DNA of 7,732 bases. It comes from a bacterium (GTDB lineage: Bacteria; UBP18; UBA7526). The stretch is from assembly GCA_030619985.1 (NCBI GenBank), contig JAUXAI010000055.1, positions 1 through 7,732 of the forward strand, given 5' to 3'. This document shows positions 1 to 5,616 of this stretch, in pieces. Every line of letters starts with the position of its first letter. The stretch's first letter is position 1. The notes beneath the pieces were generated by a model. That model did no database searches. It was not told the origin of the DNA and was given only the letters and a program-made list of their open reading frames with translations. The translations under genes and the position numbers were made by a program.

Positions 1-1
1 T

Positions 2-1771
2 CTGGGAGAGGTGGTTATTACTCCTACCAGAACTCCAAAACTTTTAGGGGATGTATCTCTCCACACTACCATCATCACCAAAGAAGAGATTGCAAAGAGT
101 GGAGCGAGAAACATCGGAGAGGTAATAGAGAAGGAGACTGGAGTCAAGGTGGATAGCTATGGAGCTATGGGGGCCTCGACCAAGGTGAGTATGCGCGGTT
201 CTTCATCAAAGCAGGTGTTGATACTCATCGATGGTCAGAGGATGAACTGTATCCAATACGGCTATGTAGATTTTGGCGAATTCCCTCTTCTAGAACATAT
301 TGAAAGGATAGAGATAGTGAGAGGTCCGGGATCTGCTCTCTATGGCTCGGGTGCTATGGGCGGTGTAATAAATATCATCACCAAGGACCCACCCAAGAAG
401 CCTACCTTTAGTTATGAAACATCCTATGCTACGCATAATACCTTCATCAATAAGTTTACCCACGGGGCAAGGATAAAGAAGTTTGGTTACCTTCTCTCTG
501 GAGGACATTATCAATCTCAGGGCCATCGGCCTAACAGCGACTATGACGCCCATGACATCTTTGGAAAATTGACTTACGATCTGGCTGATTGGTCAAAACT
601 CATCCTTGAGGGCGGATATTATAATGGGGAGCATGGAAATCCGGATGAGAAAACTACGCCGGATTACGACAATAGAGAACATAAGCATCGAATTTGGGGA
701 AGCCTGGGATGGAAGGCAAAGTTCGGTGAGAGAGCCAACCTCTCTTTGAAGGCCTACGGAAGGGAAGAGAAATTAAAAAATATCACCCATACCGAAGCGC
801 CCTCCTTTCATAGAATGGATGTCTTGGGAGGGGAGGCAGAGTACTCCGTAGAAATTGGAAAGAGAAATAAGATTACTCTTGGGACTGACCTTCATGAGGA
901 TGGGTTAGACTCTATACAATCGGGGGTGAGACCGGATATTAAGCATGATCTGACCACCCAGGCCTACTGGATTCAGGATGAGATAAAGATATGCAAGCTT
1001 CTAACCGTTACCATAGGAAGCAGATGGGATTACCACCCGGCTTTTGGCACAGAGGGCTCTCCTAAAGCAAGCATCCTCTATAAAGTGACGAAGAAGACCA
1101 CCTTGAGGGCCTCTGGAGGGAAGGCCTTCCGGGCACCTACCTTATCTGAGCTCTATGCCAATGTCCCTATGATGGGGGTAGGAAACCCTGATTTAAAACC
1201 AGAGAAGGCCTGGGCCTGGGATGTAGGAATTGACCAGGTTTTTACCAAGAACCTACTGGGAAAGTCAACCTTTTTCAGAAGGGAAGTGGATAACCTTATC
1301 ATTTGGGCGGATGAGGATGGAGACAAGACCTATAATCCTACGAATGTAGAAAAGGCCTTAATTTGGGGGATAGAATCGGAACTGAGAGCCAAGATGGGCA
1401 AGTATTTCTCAAGTGGCATAGGCTACACCTGGCTCGAAACCAGGAATAAAACCGTAGGAGCTAATTACAACAACCATCTTACCTATCTGCCGATACATAA
1501 GGCTAATGCCTACTTAGAGTACAAGACTAAGTTTGGGCTTCTGGCCAGGGTAGAGGAGGAGTTCGTTGATTCTCACTTCGTTAATAAAGCCAATACAAAA
1601 ACAAGGGAACTTCCTCGTTATTTCCTGACCAACCTCAGGGTAGAATACACTAAGAAGTACTTCACCTGGTTTGCTGGGGTTAACAACGTTTTCAATACCA
1701 ACTATGAGATGAGAGAGCACTATCCCATGCCCAGAAGGACGGGGATGGTGGGAATGAAAGTAAAGTTTTGA
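2..1771 (+). CDS. btuB: TonB-dependent outer-membrane receptor, BtuB-like (5' end missing)
   Basis: Outer-membrane active transporter, most likely for a corrinoid. The frame is already open at base 2 and reads LGEVVITPTR, a typical TonB box leading into the plug, so the signal peptide and true start lie before the window; the GTG at base 11 is not a start. Counting from that GTG, the plug spans about residues 1-130, with MRGSSSKQVLILIDG (61-75) and RGPGSALYGSGAMGG (104-118). The rest is the barrel, including the family motif FRAPTLSELY followed by GNPDLKPE (about 373-402). It ends in KVKF, with the terminal Phe typical of proteins assembled by the BAM complex. At about 590 visible residues it is close to mature BtuB. 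The substrate is inferred from the downstream cbiB, pduX and cobD genes and a BtuB-like plug; a siderophore receptor cannot be excluded from sequence alone. Confidence 0.85.
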   Translation: MGEVVITPTRTPKLLGDVSLHTTIITKEEIAKSGARNIGEVIEKETGVKVDSYGAMGASTKVSMRGSSSKQVLILIDGQRMNCIQYGYVDFGEFPLLEHIERIEIVRGPGSALYGSGAMGGVINIITKDPPKKPTFSYETSYATHNTFINKFTHGARIKKFGYLLSGGHYQSQGHRPNSDYDAHDIFGKLTYDLADWSKLILEGGYYNGEHGNPDEKTTPDYDNREHKHRIWGSLGWKAKFGERANLSLKAYGREEKLKNITHTEAPSFHRMDVLGGEAEYSVEIGKRNKITLGTDLHEDGLDSIQSGVRPDIKHDLTTQAYWIQDEIKICKLLTVTIGSRWDYHPAFGTEGSPKASILYKVTKKTTLRASGGKAFRAPTLSELYANVPMMGVGNPDLKPEKAWAWDVGIDQVFTKNLLGKSTFFRREVDNLIIWADEDGDKTYNPTNVEKALIWGIESELRAKMGKYFSSGIGYTWLETRNKTVGANYNNHLTYLPIHKANAYLEYKTKFGLLARVEEEFVDSHFVNKANTKTRELPRYFLTNLRVEYTKKYFTWFAGVNNVFNTNYEMREHYPMPRRTGMVGMKVKF

Positions 1772-1773
1772 GG

Positions 1774-1821
1774 CGCGAATAGACGCGAATTTAGAAACGC
1801 GAATCAACGCGAATCTAAAAA
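1774..1821 (+). repeat. Two tandem 24-nt units built on CGCGAAT
   Basis: CGCGAAT occurs four times, at 1774-1780, 1784-1790, 1798-1804 and 1808-1814. The spacing is 10, 14, 10, so the structure is a 24-nt unit (1774-1797) repeated at 1798-1821 with 20 of 24 bases identical. It fills almost the whole 60-nt gap between the receptor gene and exbB and runs directly into the exbB Shine-Dalgarno. I recall similar ACGCGAAT strings from many uncultured-bacterium assemblies, but their function is unknown to me. Confidence 0.8.
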
Positions 1822-1828
1822 AGGAGGT
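1821..1828 (+). promoter_or_regulatory. Strong ribosome binding site of exbB
   Basis: AAGGAGGT is a full match to the anti-Shine-Dalgarno, ending three bases before the ATG at 1832. It selects this ATG over the in-frame ATGs five and twelve codons in. It is the best Shine-Dalgarno seen in the window, consistent with independent translation initiation after the repeat-filled gap. Confidence 0.8.
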
Positions 1829-1831
1829 ATT

Positions 1832-2488
1832 ATGTTTGACATTATGGTAAAAGGTGGAGTTTTGATGTGGCCCATTCTTCTCTGTTCGATAATATCCGTT
1901 GCCATTATTTTGGAAAGACTCTATCACTTTCATCGAATAAGAATAAATATTCCTGGGTTTTTCTCATTGATAAGAAATCTTTTGCAAAAGAAAAAGGTTA
2001 AAGAGGCCTTAGACCTATGTCAAGATACTCCTGCCCCTATAGCACGCATCTTGGCTTGCGGCATTCAAAATCACAAAGAAGATACTACAGTCCAGGAGAA
2101 AGTGCTCTCTCGCATAGGCTCCTGGGAAGTGAGGGGTTTAGAAAAACACCTGAGGGGCTTGGCTATTATTGGCAATATTACCCCCCTTATAGGTCTTTTG
2201 GGCACCGTTGTGGGGATGATCAAGGCCTTTGCAAAGATCCAGGAGTTGGGTGGTAGGGTGGACGCCAGCGTGCTTGCTGGCGGTATCTGGGAAGCACTGC
2301 TTACTACTGCTGCAGGATTGACTGTGGCTATACCTACCCTAGTGGCTTATCACTATTTTGAAAGTAAGATTGACAATATGTCTTGCTGGATGAAAGAGGT
2401 AGCATCAGAACTCCTCGAGTTTCTTGGAAGAAAGGTAGCAATTCCTGAAATAGAACACGGGAAAGAGGATAAAAATTATGGAATTTGA
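1832..2488 (+). CDS. exbB: ExbB/TolQ/MotA-family proton-channel subunit
   Basis: Inner-membrane subunit that, with ExbD, uses the proton gradient to energise TonB. At 218 residues it has the family's three membrane segments: about 10-30 (ending ERLYHF), 108-134 and 153-178. The conserved core is GNITPLIGLLGTVVGM (114-129) and ALLTTAAGLTVAIPTL (155-170); Thr125 and Thr159 match the channel threonines of helices 2 and 3 in E. coli ExbB. A cytoplasmic loop of about 75 residues lies between helices 1 and 2. The start follows a perfect Shine-Dalgarno. The gene overlaps exbD by 11 nt. The family alone could also be TolQ, but the adjacent receptor and TonB, and the absence of TolA, TolB or Pal, favour ExbB. 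Confidence 0.93.
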   Translation: MFDIMVKGGVLMWPILLCSIISVAIILERLYHFHRIRINIPGFFSLIRNLLQKKKVKEALDLCQDTPAPIARILACGIQNHKEDTTVQEKVLSRIGSWEVRGLEKHLRGLAIIGNITPLIGLLGTVVGMIKAFAKIQELGGRVDASVLAGGIWEALLTTAAGLTVAIPTLVAYHYFESKIDNMSCWMKEVASELLEFLGRKVAIPEIEHGKEDKNYGI

Positions 2489-2891
2489 AGGACGAAAAAG
2501 AATTAGCACCCGCCTTAATATCGCTCCTCTAATAGATGTCGTCTTTCTTCTCTTAATTTTCTTCATGCTCTCTTCCCATTTTATTACTCAACCGGGGATA
2601 AAGATCACTCTTCCTTCCGCAGTTACCGCCAAATTACATCCTGAGAAAGATATTACTATCTCTATCACAGAAGATAGTAACCTATACCTGAATGAAAGAC
2701 TGGTAACTCTAGAGAATCTTCTGGAGCAATTAAAAATAGAGATGGCAAAGACCGAGAAGAAGGCAGTGATTATTAAGGCTGACGAGAAGATAGACTTAGG
2801 CTTGGCGGTTAAGGTCATGGACCTTGCCAGACAGGCCGATGTCGAGAGGTTAATAATCTCCACTAAATTAGAAGAAGATGTCAAAAGATAG
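2478..2891 (+). CDS. exbD: ExbD/TolR-family biopolymer transport protein
   Basis: Partner of ExbB in the proton-driven TonB motor. The 137 residues form a short cytoplasmic N-terminus, one membrane helix (about 16-35) and a periplasmic domain. The helix carries the family signature NIAPLIDVVFLLLIFFM, with Asp20 at the position of the essential proton-carrying aspartate (Asp25 in E. coli ExbD). The periplasmic part contains the expected KAVIIKADEKI strand and the following helix with MDLARQADVERLIIST. The ATG lies inside the end of exbB (11-nt overlap), preceded by AGAGG at 2464-2468, and the gene's own end overlaps tonB by 14 nt. This implies translational coupling through the motor subunits. 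Confidence 0.93.
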   Translation: MEFEGRKRISTRLNIAPLIDVVFLLLIFFMLSSHFITQPGIKITLPSAVTAKLHPEKDITISITEDSNLYLNERLVTLENLLEQLKIEMAKTEKKAVIIKADEKIDLGLAVKVMDLARQADVERLIISTKLEEDVKR

Positions 2892-3474
2892 AGTAATCAG
2901 AGCAACATTTATAATCTCTCTCCTTAGCCATGGCTTATTTTTGGCTATACCCGCATTTAATATAAATGTGTCCAGATTTGAGAGACCCAAAGAACTTACT
3001 CTCCAGATAGAGATAGAAAAGCCATCCCTTCTCCCCAAAATAGAGAAAATGAGGGAAGAGAAGAAGATAAAAGAAGTAATAGAGAAAGCAGAGCCTGAAA
3101 AACAGGCTAAGGAAGTAGTATTAGAAGAAGTAAGTCCCCAGCCGGTCAAAGAAAGAGTGGAGGTCTTAAACCCAGCCGATGAAGCCATGCTCCGCTATCA
3201 GGACATGGTCAAACAGAAAATAGAAGAGGTGAAAAGATATCCTGAGTGGGCGAAGAAGCAAGGTATTGAAGGGATTGCCCATCTTGAATTCGTAATTTTA
3301 GCGAATGGTAGGGGTCAAGAGATTAAATTAATACGTTCCTCAGGATCTAAAATTTTAGACCAGGAAGCGATCGCCACCATAAAAAGAGCCTCCCCCTTCC
3401 CACCCCATCCAAAGGAAATAGCCAGTTCTTCCATCCAGATGGAAGTCTCCCTTGTCTTTACTTTGAAGGAATAA
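2878..3474 (+). CDS. tonB: TonB energy-transducing protein
   Basis: Links the ExbB-ExbD motor to the TonB box of the outer-membrane receptor. The 198 residues comprise a basic N-terminus, one membrane anchor (about 8-27), a charged periplasmic spacer (about 35-100) and a C-terminal TonB domain (about 105-198). Ser14 and His18 in the anchor have the same four-residue spacing as the functionally important Ser16 and His20 of E. coli TonB. The C-terminal domain shows RYPEWAKKQGIEGIAHLEFV and a second half with SSGSKILDQEAIATIKRASP, the usual TonB/TolA fold signature with the Tyr-Pro pair at 121-122. The spacer is rich in Lys and Glu, with few of the Pro repeats seen in enterobacterial TonB, and is short. 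No clear Shine-Dalgarno precedes the ATG, so coupling to exbD through the 14-nt overlap is likely. Confidence 0.92.
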   Translation: MSKDRVIRATFIISLLSHGLFLAIPAFNINVSRFERPKELTLQIEIEKPSLLPKIEKMREEKKIKEVIEKAEPEKQAKEVVLEEVSPQPVKERVEVLNPADEAMLRYQDMVKQKIEEVKRYPEWAKKQGIEGIAHLEFVILANGRGQEIKLIRSSGSKILDQEAIATIKRASPFPPHPKEIASSSIQMEVSLVFTLKE

Positions 3475-3482
3475 GGTAAACG

Positions 3483-4451
3483 ATGGAATTAGCCTGCGTT
3501 TGTATAATTGCCTATATCATGGATTTGACCTTAGGAGACCCAAAGTGGCTGGGCCATCCTGTGGTCTGGATGGGAAAAGCCATTGCTTTTTTAGAAAGAA
3601 AGGTTTACGGTTTACGGTTTACCGTTTACGGCAAAGGATTAAATCATAAAAAGATTGCGGGGGTTATTCTGACAATTGTTGTTGCGGGGGGAAGTTTTTT
3701 AATTGCCTGGACAGTTATTAGAATAGCCTATAAGTTACATCCTGTCTTGGGTTTAATTGTGACCATCTGGGGCGCTTTTACTACTCTTTCTATAAGAGGA
3801 TTAGGGCAGGGAGGAGAATGGGTCTATCAAGCATTAGCGAAGAAGAACCTTAAGTTAGCCCGCAAAAGACTTTTTGAAATTGTAGGACGGGATACTAAAA
3901 ATTTAAGAAGAAAGGGGATAATTAGGGGAACGGTGGAGAGTGTAGCAGAAAATACCATAGATGGTGTAGTGGCCCCCCTATTCTATCTCTTCTTAGGGGG
4001 TGTTCCCCTGGCCTTTACCTACAAGGCAATAAATACTCTGGACTCTATGATTGGCTATCAGAATAAGAAATATAAGGATTTTGGCTGGGCAGGAGCAAAA
4101 TTGGATGATATTGCCAACTATATCCCTGCTCGCTTGGGAGGAGTATTAATCTCTCTGGGAGCGTTTTTCTTTAAGAAAGATGGGAAGAACGCCTTCCGAA
4201 TTATGCTTAGGGACGGAAGAAAGTATCATAGTCCAAATGCCGGTCTTCCCCAGGGGGCGATGGCCGGAGTACTGGGAATAAGATTGGGCGGGATAAACTA
4301 TTACCGGGGCAAGAAGATAAACAAACCTTATTTAGGCAATGCAAAGAAAAAACTTTCTTCAATTCATATCAAAGAGTCCATTAATCTAATGTATCTGACA
4401 TCTGTTCTTACTCTAATCTTAGGAGTTTTTATTAGATGGCTCCTCCTATAG
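3483..4451 (+). CDS. cbiB: Adenosylcobinamide-phosphate synthase CbiB
   Basis: Integral inner-membrane enzyme that amidates adenosylcobyric acid with aminopropanol phosphate to give adenosylcobinamide phosphate (the homologue is called CobD in the aerobic pathway). The 322 residues match the family along their length: GDPKWLGHPVVWMGK (18-32), IVGRDT (133-138), VESVAENTIDGVVAPLFY (151-168), YKAINTLDSMIGY (180-192), AKLDDIANYIPARL (205-218) and SPNAG (250-254). Several hydrophobic segments occur, including about 57-78, 87-103, 161-179, 218-230 and 305-322. The ATG follows TAAGGT with a 6-nt spacer, 8 nt after tonB. Residues 40-50 are encoded by a four-copy heptamer repeat in the variable loop before the second hydrophobic segment. 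The 3' end overlaps pduX by 16 nt. Confidence 0.95.
   Translation: MELACVCIIAYIMDLTLGDPKWLGHPVVWMGKAIAFLERKVYGLRFTVYGKGLNHKKIAGVILTIVVAGGSFLIAWTVIRIAYKLHPVLGLIVTIWGAFTTLSIRGLGQGGEWVYQALAKKNLKLARKRLFEIVGRDTKNLRRKGIIRGTVESVAENTIDGVVAPLFYLFLGGVPLAFTYKAINTLDSMIGYQNKKYKDFGWAGAKLDDIANYIPARLGGVLISLGAFFFKKDGKNAFRIMLRDGRKYHSPNAGLPQGAMAGVLGIRLGGINYYRGKKINKPYLGNAKKKLSSIHIKESINLMYLTSVLTLILGVFIRWLLL
3602..3629 (+). repeat. Heptamer repeat (GGTTTAC)x4 inside cbiB
   Basis: Three exact GGTTTAC units (3602-3622) are followed by CGTTTAC (3623-3629). A 7-nt unit passes through all three frames, so three units encode one heptapeptide cycle, visible in the protein as VYGLRFTVYG. In the coding orientation the repeat has no stop in any frame; in the reverse orientation it contains TAA. 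It lies in a poorly conserved loop, which may explain why it is tolerated. Confidence 0.85.
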
Positions 4452-5407
4452 GTATAGCAAAAGCGCCTGGCTCCTGCGGGGAATTGGTTCAGGGAACGCT
4501 CAATGGAGAGAGTTTTCATATCTCTTGCCCCATAAATCTATATTCCCAGGTAAAAATTGTCTTGAATGACAGGGGTAAGATAATCGGTCCTCCTGATAGA
4601 TGGAAGACGAAAGAAGCGATTAAACGAACCCTAAAATTCTTTAGCAACGAAAATCTTGGAGCGAGGTTTGAGATTGACTCTAAAATACCCTTGGGAAAGG
4701 GAATGGCCTCCTCTACTGCAGACATTGGAGCTGCCTCTCTTGCAACCGCCAAAGCGCTAACCGCAAAATCGCTAGTAAACCCGCCAAGGCGCCTGTCTGC
4801 CGACGAGGCAGGCAAAATTTGGCGTCTTTGTTTTAAACCTTGGCGACTTGGCGTTAAACACAAAGAGATATCTCCCCAGGAGATTACCAAGATTGCCCTA
4901 TCCATCGAGCCCACGGATGGGACATTGTTTAATGATATAGTCATCTTCGACCATAGAAACGGCGCCCTTTTTAAATTCTTAGGGAAAGCACCAGATATAG
5001 AGATACTCGTTATCGATTTAGGAGGAGAGGTAGATACGTTACAATTTAACAGAAGGGATTTGACCAGAATTAACCGGGGGAGAGAAAAAGAGGTAAAAGA
5101 AGCCCTAAAGTTAGTGGAAAAAGGAATAAGAGAAAAGAATCCAAGATTGATTGCTCAAGGAGCAACGATTAGCGCTTTCAGTAACCAGAGAATTCTTTAT
5201 AAACCTGCTCTTGATAGAGTATGGAAGATCTCTCAAGAAGCAGGGGCTTTAGGAATAAACATCGCCCATAGCGGAACAGTGGTGGGCATTCTGGCCGAGC
5301 CAAATAGAGTTAATTTTACAGAACTGAAAAATTCTTTGCAGGGCAGGGGAATTGGCAAAATTTTCTATAAAACAAAGATAGTAAATGATGGCTTACAGAT
5401 AATCTGA
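4436..5407 (+). CDS. pduX: L-threonine kinase, PduX-like GHMP kinase
   Basis: Cytoplasmic kinase expected to make L-threonine O-3-phosphate, the substrate of the CobD decarboxylase encoded next. The N-terminus carries KAPGSCGELVQGT (9-21), characteristic of the PduX group. The GHMP ATP-binding loop is IPLGKGMASSTADIGA (84-99), followed by SIEPTDG (156-162) and the C-terminal motif IAHSGTVVGIL (276-286). The start is the ATG at 4436 inside the end of cbiB, with AGGAG at 4421-4425. The protein has 323 residues, about 35 more than the conserved motifs seem to need. The surplus, residues 109-143, lies between the ATP loop and SIEPTDG and is encoded by a palindromic repeat, keeping the frame. The gene context excludes homoserine or mevalonate kinase as the better call. 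Activity despite the insertion is inferred from the intact motifs. Confidence 0.9.
   Translation: MAPPIGIAKAPGSCGELVQGTLNGESFHISCPINLYSQVKIVLNDRGKIIGPPDRWKTKEAIKRTLKFFSNENLGARFEIDSKIPLGKGMASSTADIGAASLATAKALTAKSLVNPPRRLSADEAGKIWRLCFKPWRLGVKHKEISPQEITKIALSIEPTDGTLFNDIVIFDHRNGALFKFLGKAPDIEILVIDLGGEVDTLQFNRRDLTRINRGREKEVKEALKLVEKGIREKNPRLIAQGATISAFSNQRILYKPALDRVWKISQEAGALGINIAHSGTVVGILAEPNRVNFTELKNSLQGRGIGKIFYKTKIVNDGLQII
4747..4864 (+). repeat. Nested palindromic element inserted in frame in pduX
   Basis: Three nested inverted pairs are visible. CGCCAA (4747-4752) pairs with TTGGCG (4848-4853), CGCCAAGG (4782-4789) pairs exactly with CCTTGGCG (4838-4845), and GCCTGTCT (4791-4798) pairs with AGGCAGGC (4806-4813) with one G-U, around a 7-nt loop. 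A further TTGGCG lies at 4819-4824. The corresponding residues (about 109-143, 105 nt) are basic and Trp/Arg-rich and look foreign to the kinase. The exact borders are uncertain, because the first CGCCAA may belong to the original gene. It resembles in concept the palindromic elements found inside Rickettsia genes, but I do not claim homology. Confidence 0.75.
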
Positions 5408-5426
5408 AGATGCAAGAGACAGATAA

Positions 5427-5561
5427 ACCACAAATCACAATATACAAATCACAAACAAATTCCAAATTCCAATTACCAAATGTTCAAAACAAACCGTTTT
5501 GGACATTGTGATTTTGGTCATTGTATATTGTTTGTAATTTGGTGCTTGTTATTTGGAATTT
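5427..5561. repeat. Composite A/C-rich to G/T-rich inverted-repeat element
   Basis: The left half (5427-5490) has a single G, and the right half (5496-5561) has only three C. At the centre a 12-bp hairpin (5479-5490 with 5496-5507, one G-U) encloses the loop AAACC. Two outer word pairs are exact reverse complements: CAATATACAA (5438-5447) with TTGTATATTG (5521-5530), and AAATTCCAAAT (5457-5467) with ATTTGGAATTT (5551-5561). These two pairs are crossed, not nested, so the whole is not one simple cruciform. No coding, promoter or terminator signal is convincing here. I recall similar strings in many uncultured-bacterium genomes. Confidence 0.75.
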
Positions 5562-5577
5562 ATTCATTCTGGTTACC

Positions 5578-5605
5578 GATCACTGTTCACAGTTCACTGA
5601 TCACA
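5578..5605 (+). repeat. Degenerate heptamer repeat before cobD
   Basis: GATCACT, GTTCACA, GTTCACT and GATCACA follow each other without gaps: four 7-nt units of the form GWTCACW. The block ends exactly where the cobD Shine-Dalgarno begins. It shares the 7-nt period and copy number of the repeat inside cbiB but has a different sequence. Confidence 0.75.
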
Positions 5606-5610
5606 GAGGT
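5605..5610 (+). promoter_or_regulatory. Ribosome binding site that fixes the cobD start
   Basis: AGAGGT lies 6 nt before the ATG at 5617. This, together with the N-terminal homology that begins at MHIHGGN, shows that the in-frame upstream ATG at 5521, which lies inside the repeat element, is not the start. Confidence 0.75.
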
Positions 5611-5616
5611 ATCAAG

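Noticed and set aside
11-13. GTG as the start of the receptor gene
   Set aside because: The frame is open before it and reads into a TonB box; no signal peptide or Shine-Dalgarno is present, so the gene simply enters from outside the window.
1514-1933. Minus-strand open frame of 139 codons across the btuB end and exbB start
   Set aside because: It overlaps two well-supported genes, crosses the repeat-filled gap, and its translation resembles no family I know.
2017-2256. Second plus-strand frame inside exbB
   Set aside because: It lies entirely within exbB in another frame, has no Shine-Dalgarno and no recognisable product.
2868-3188. Minus-strand open frame opposite tonB
   Set aside because: Ser/Phe-rich product typical of the antisense of Lys/Glu-rich coding sequence; no start signal.
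3602-3629. CRISPR array
   Set aside because: The units are 7 nt, contiguous and without spacers.
4516-4944. Minus-strand open frame opposite pduX
   Set aside because: Antisense shadow of a gene with clear conserved motifs.
4436-5407. Frameshift in pduX explaining the odd central segment
   Set aside because: The conserved motifs before and after are in the same frame and the surplus is a whole number of codons, so an insertion explains it better than paired frameshifts.
5408-5616. Promoter or riboswitch in the gap before cobD
   Set aside because: No -35/-10 pair with good spacing was found, and there is no B12-box-like conserved core; the sequence is accounted for by repeats.
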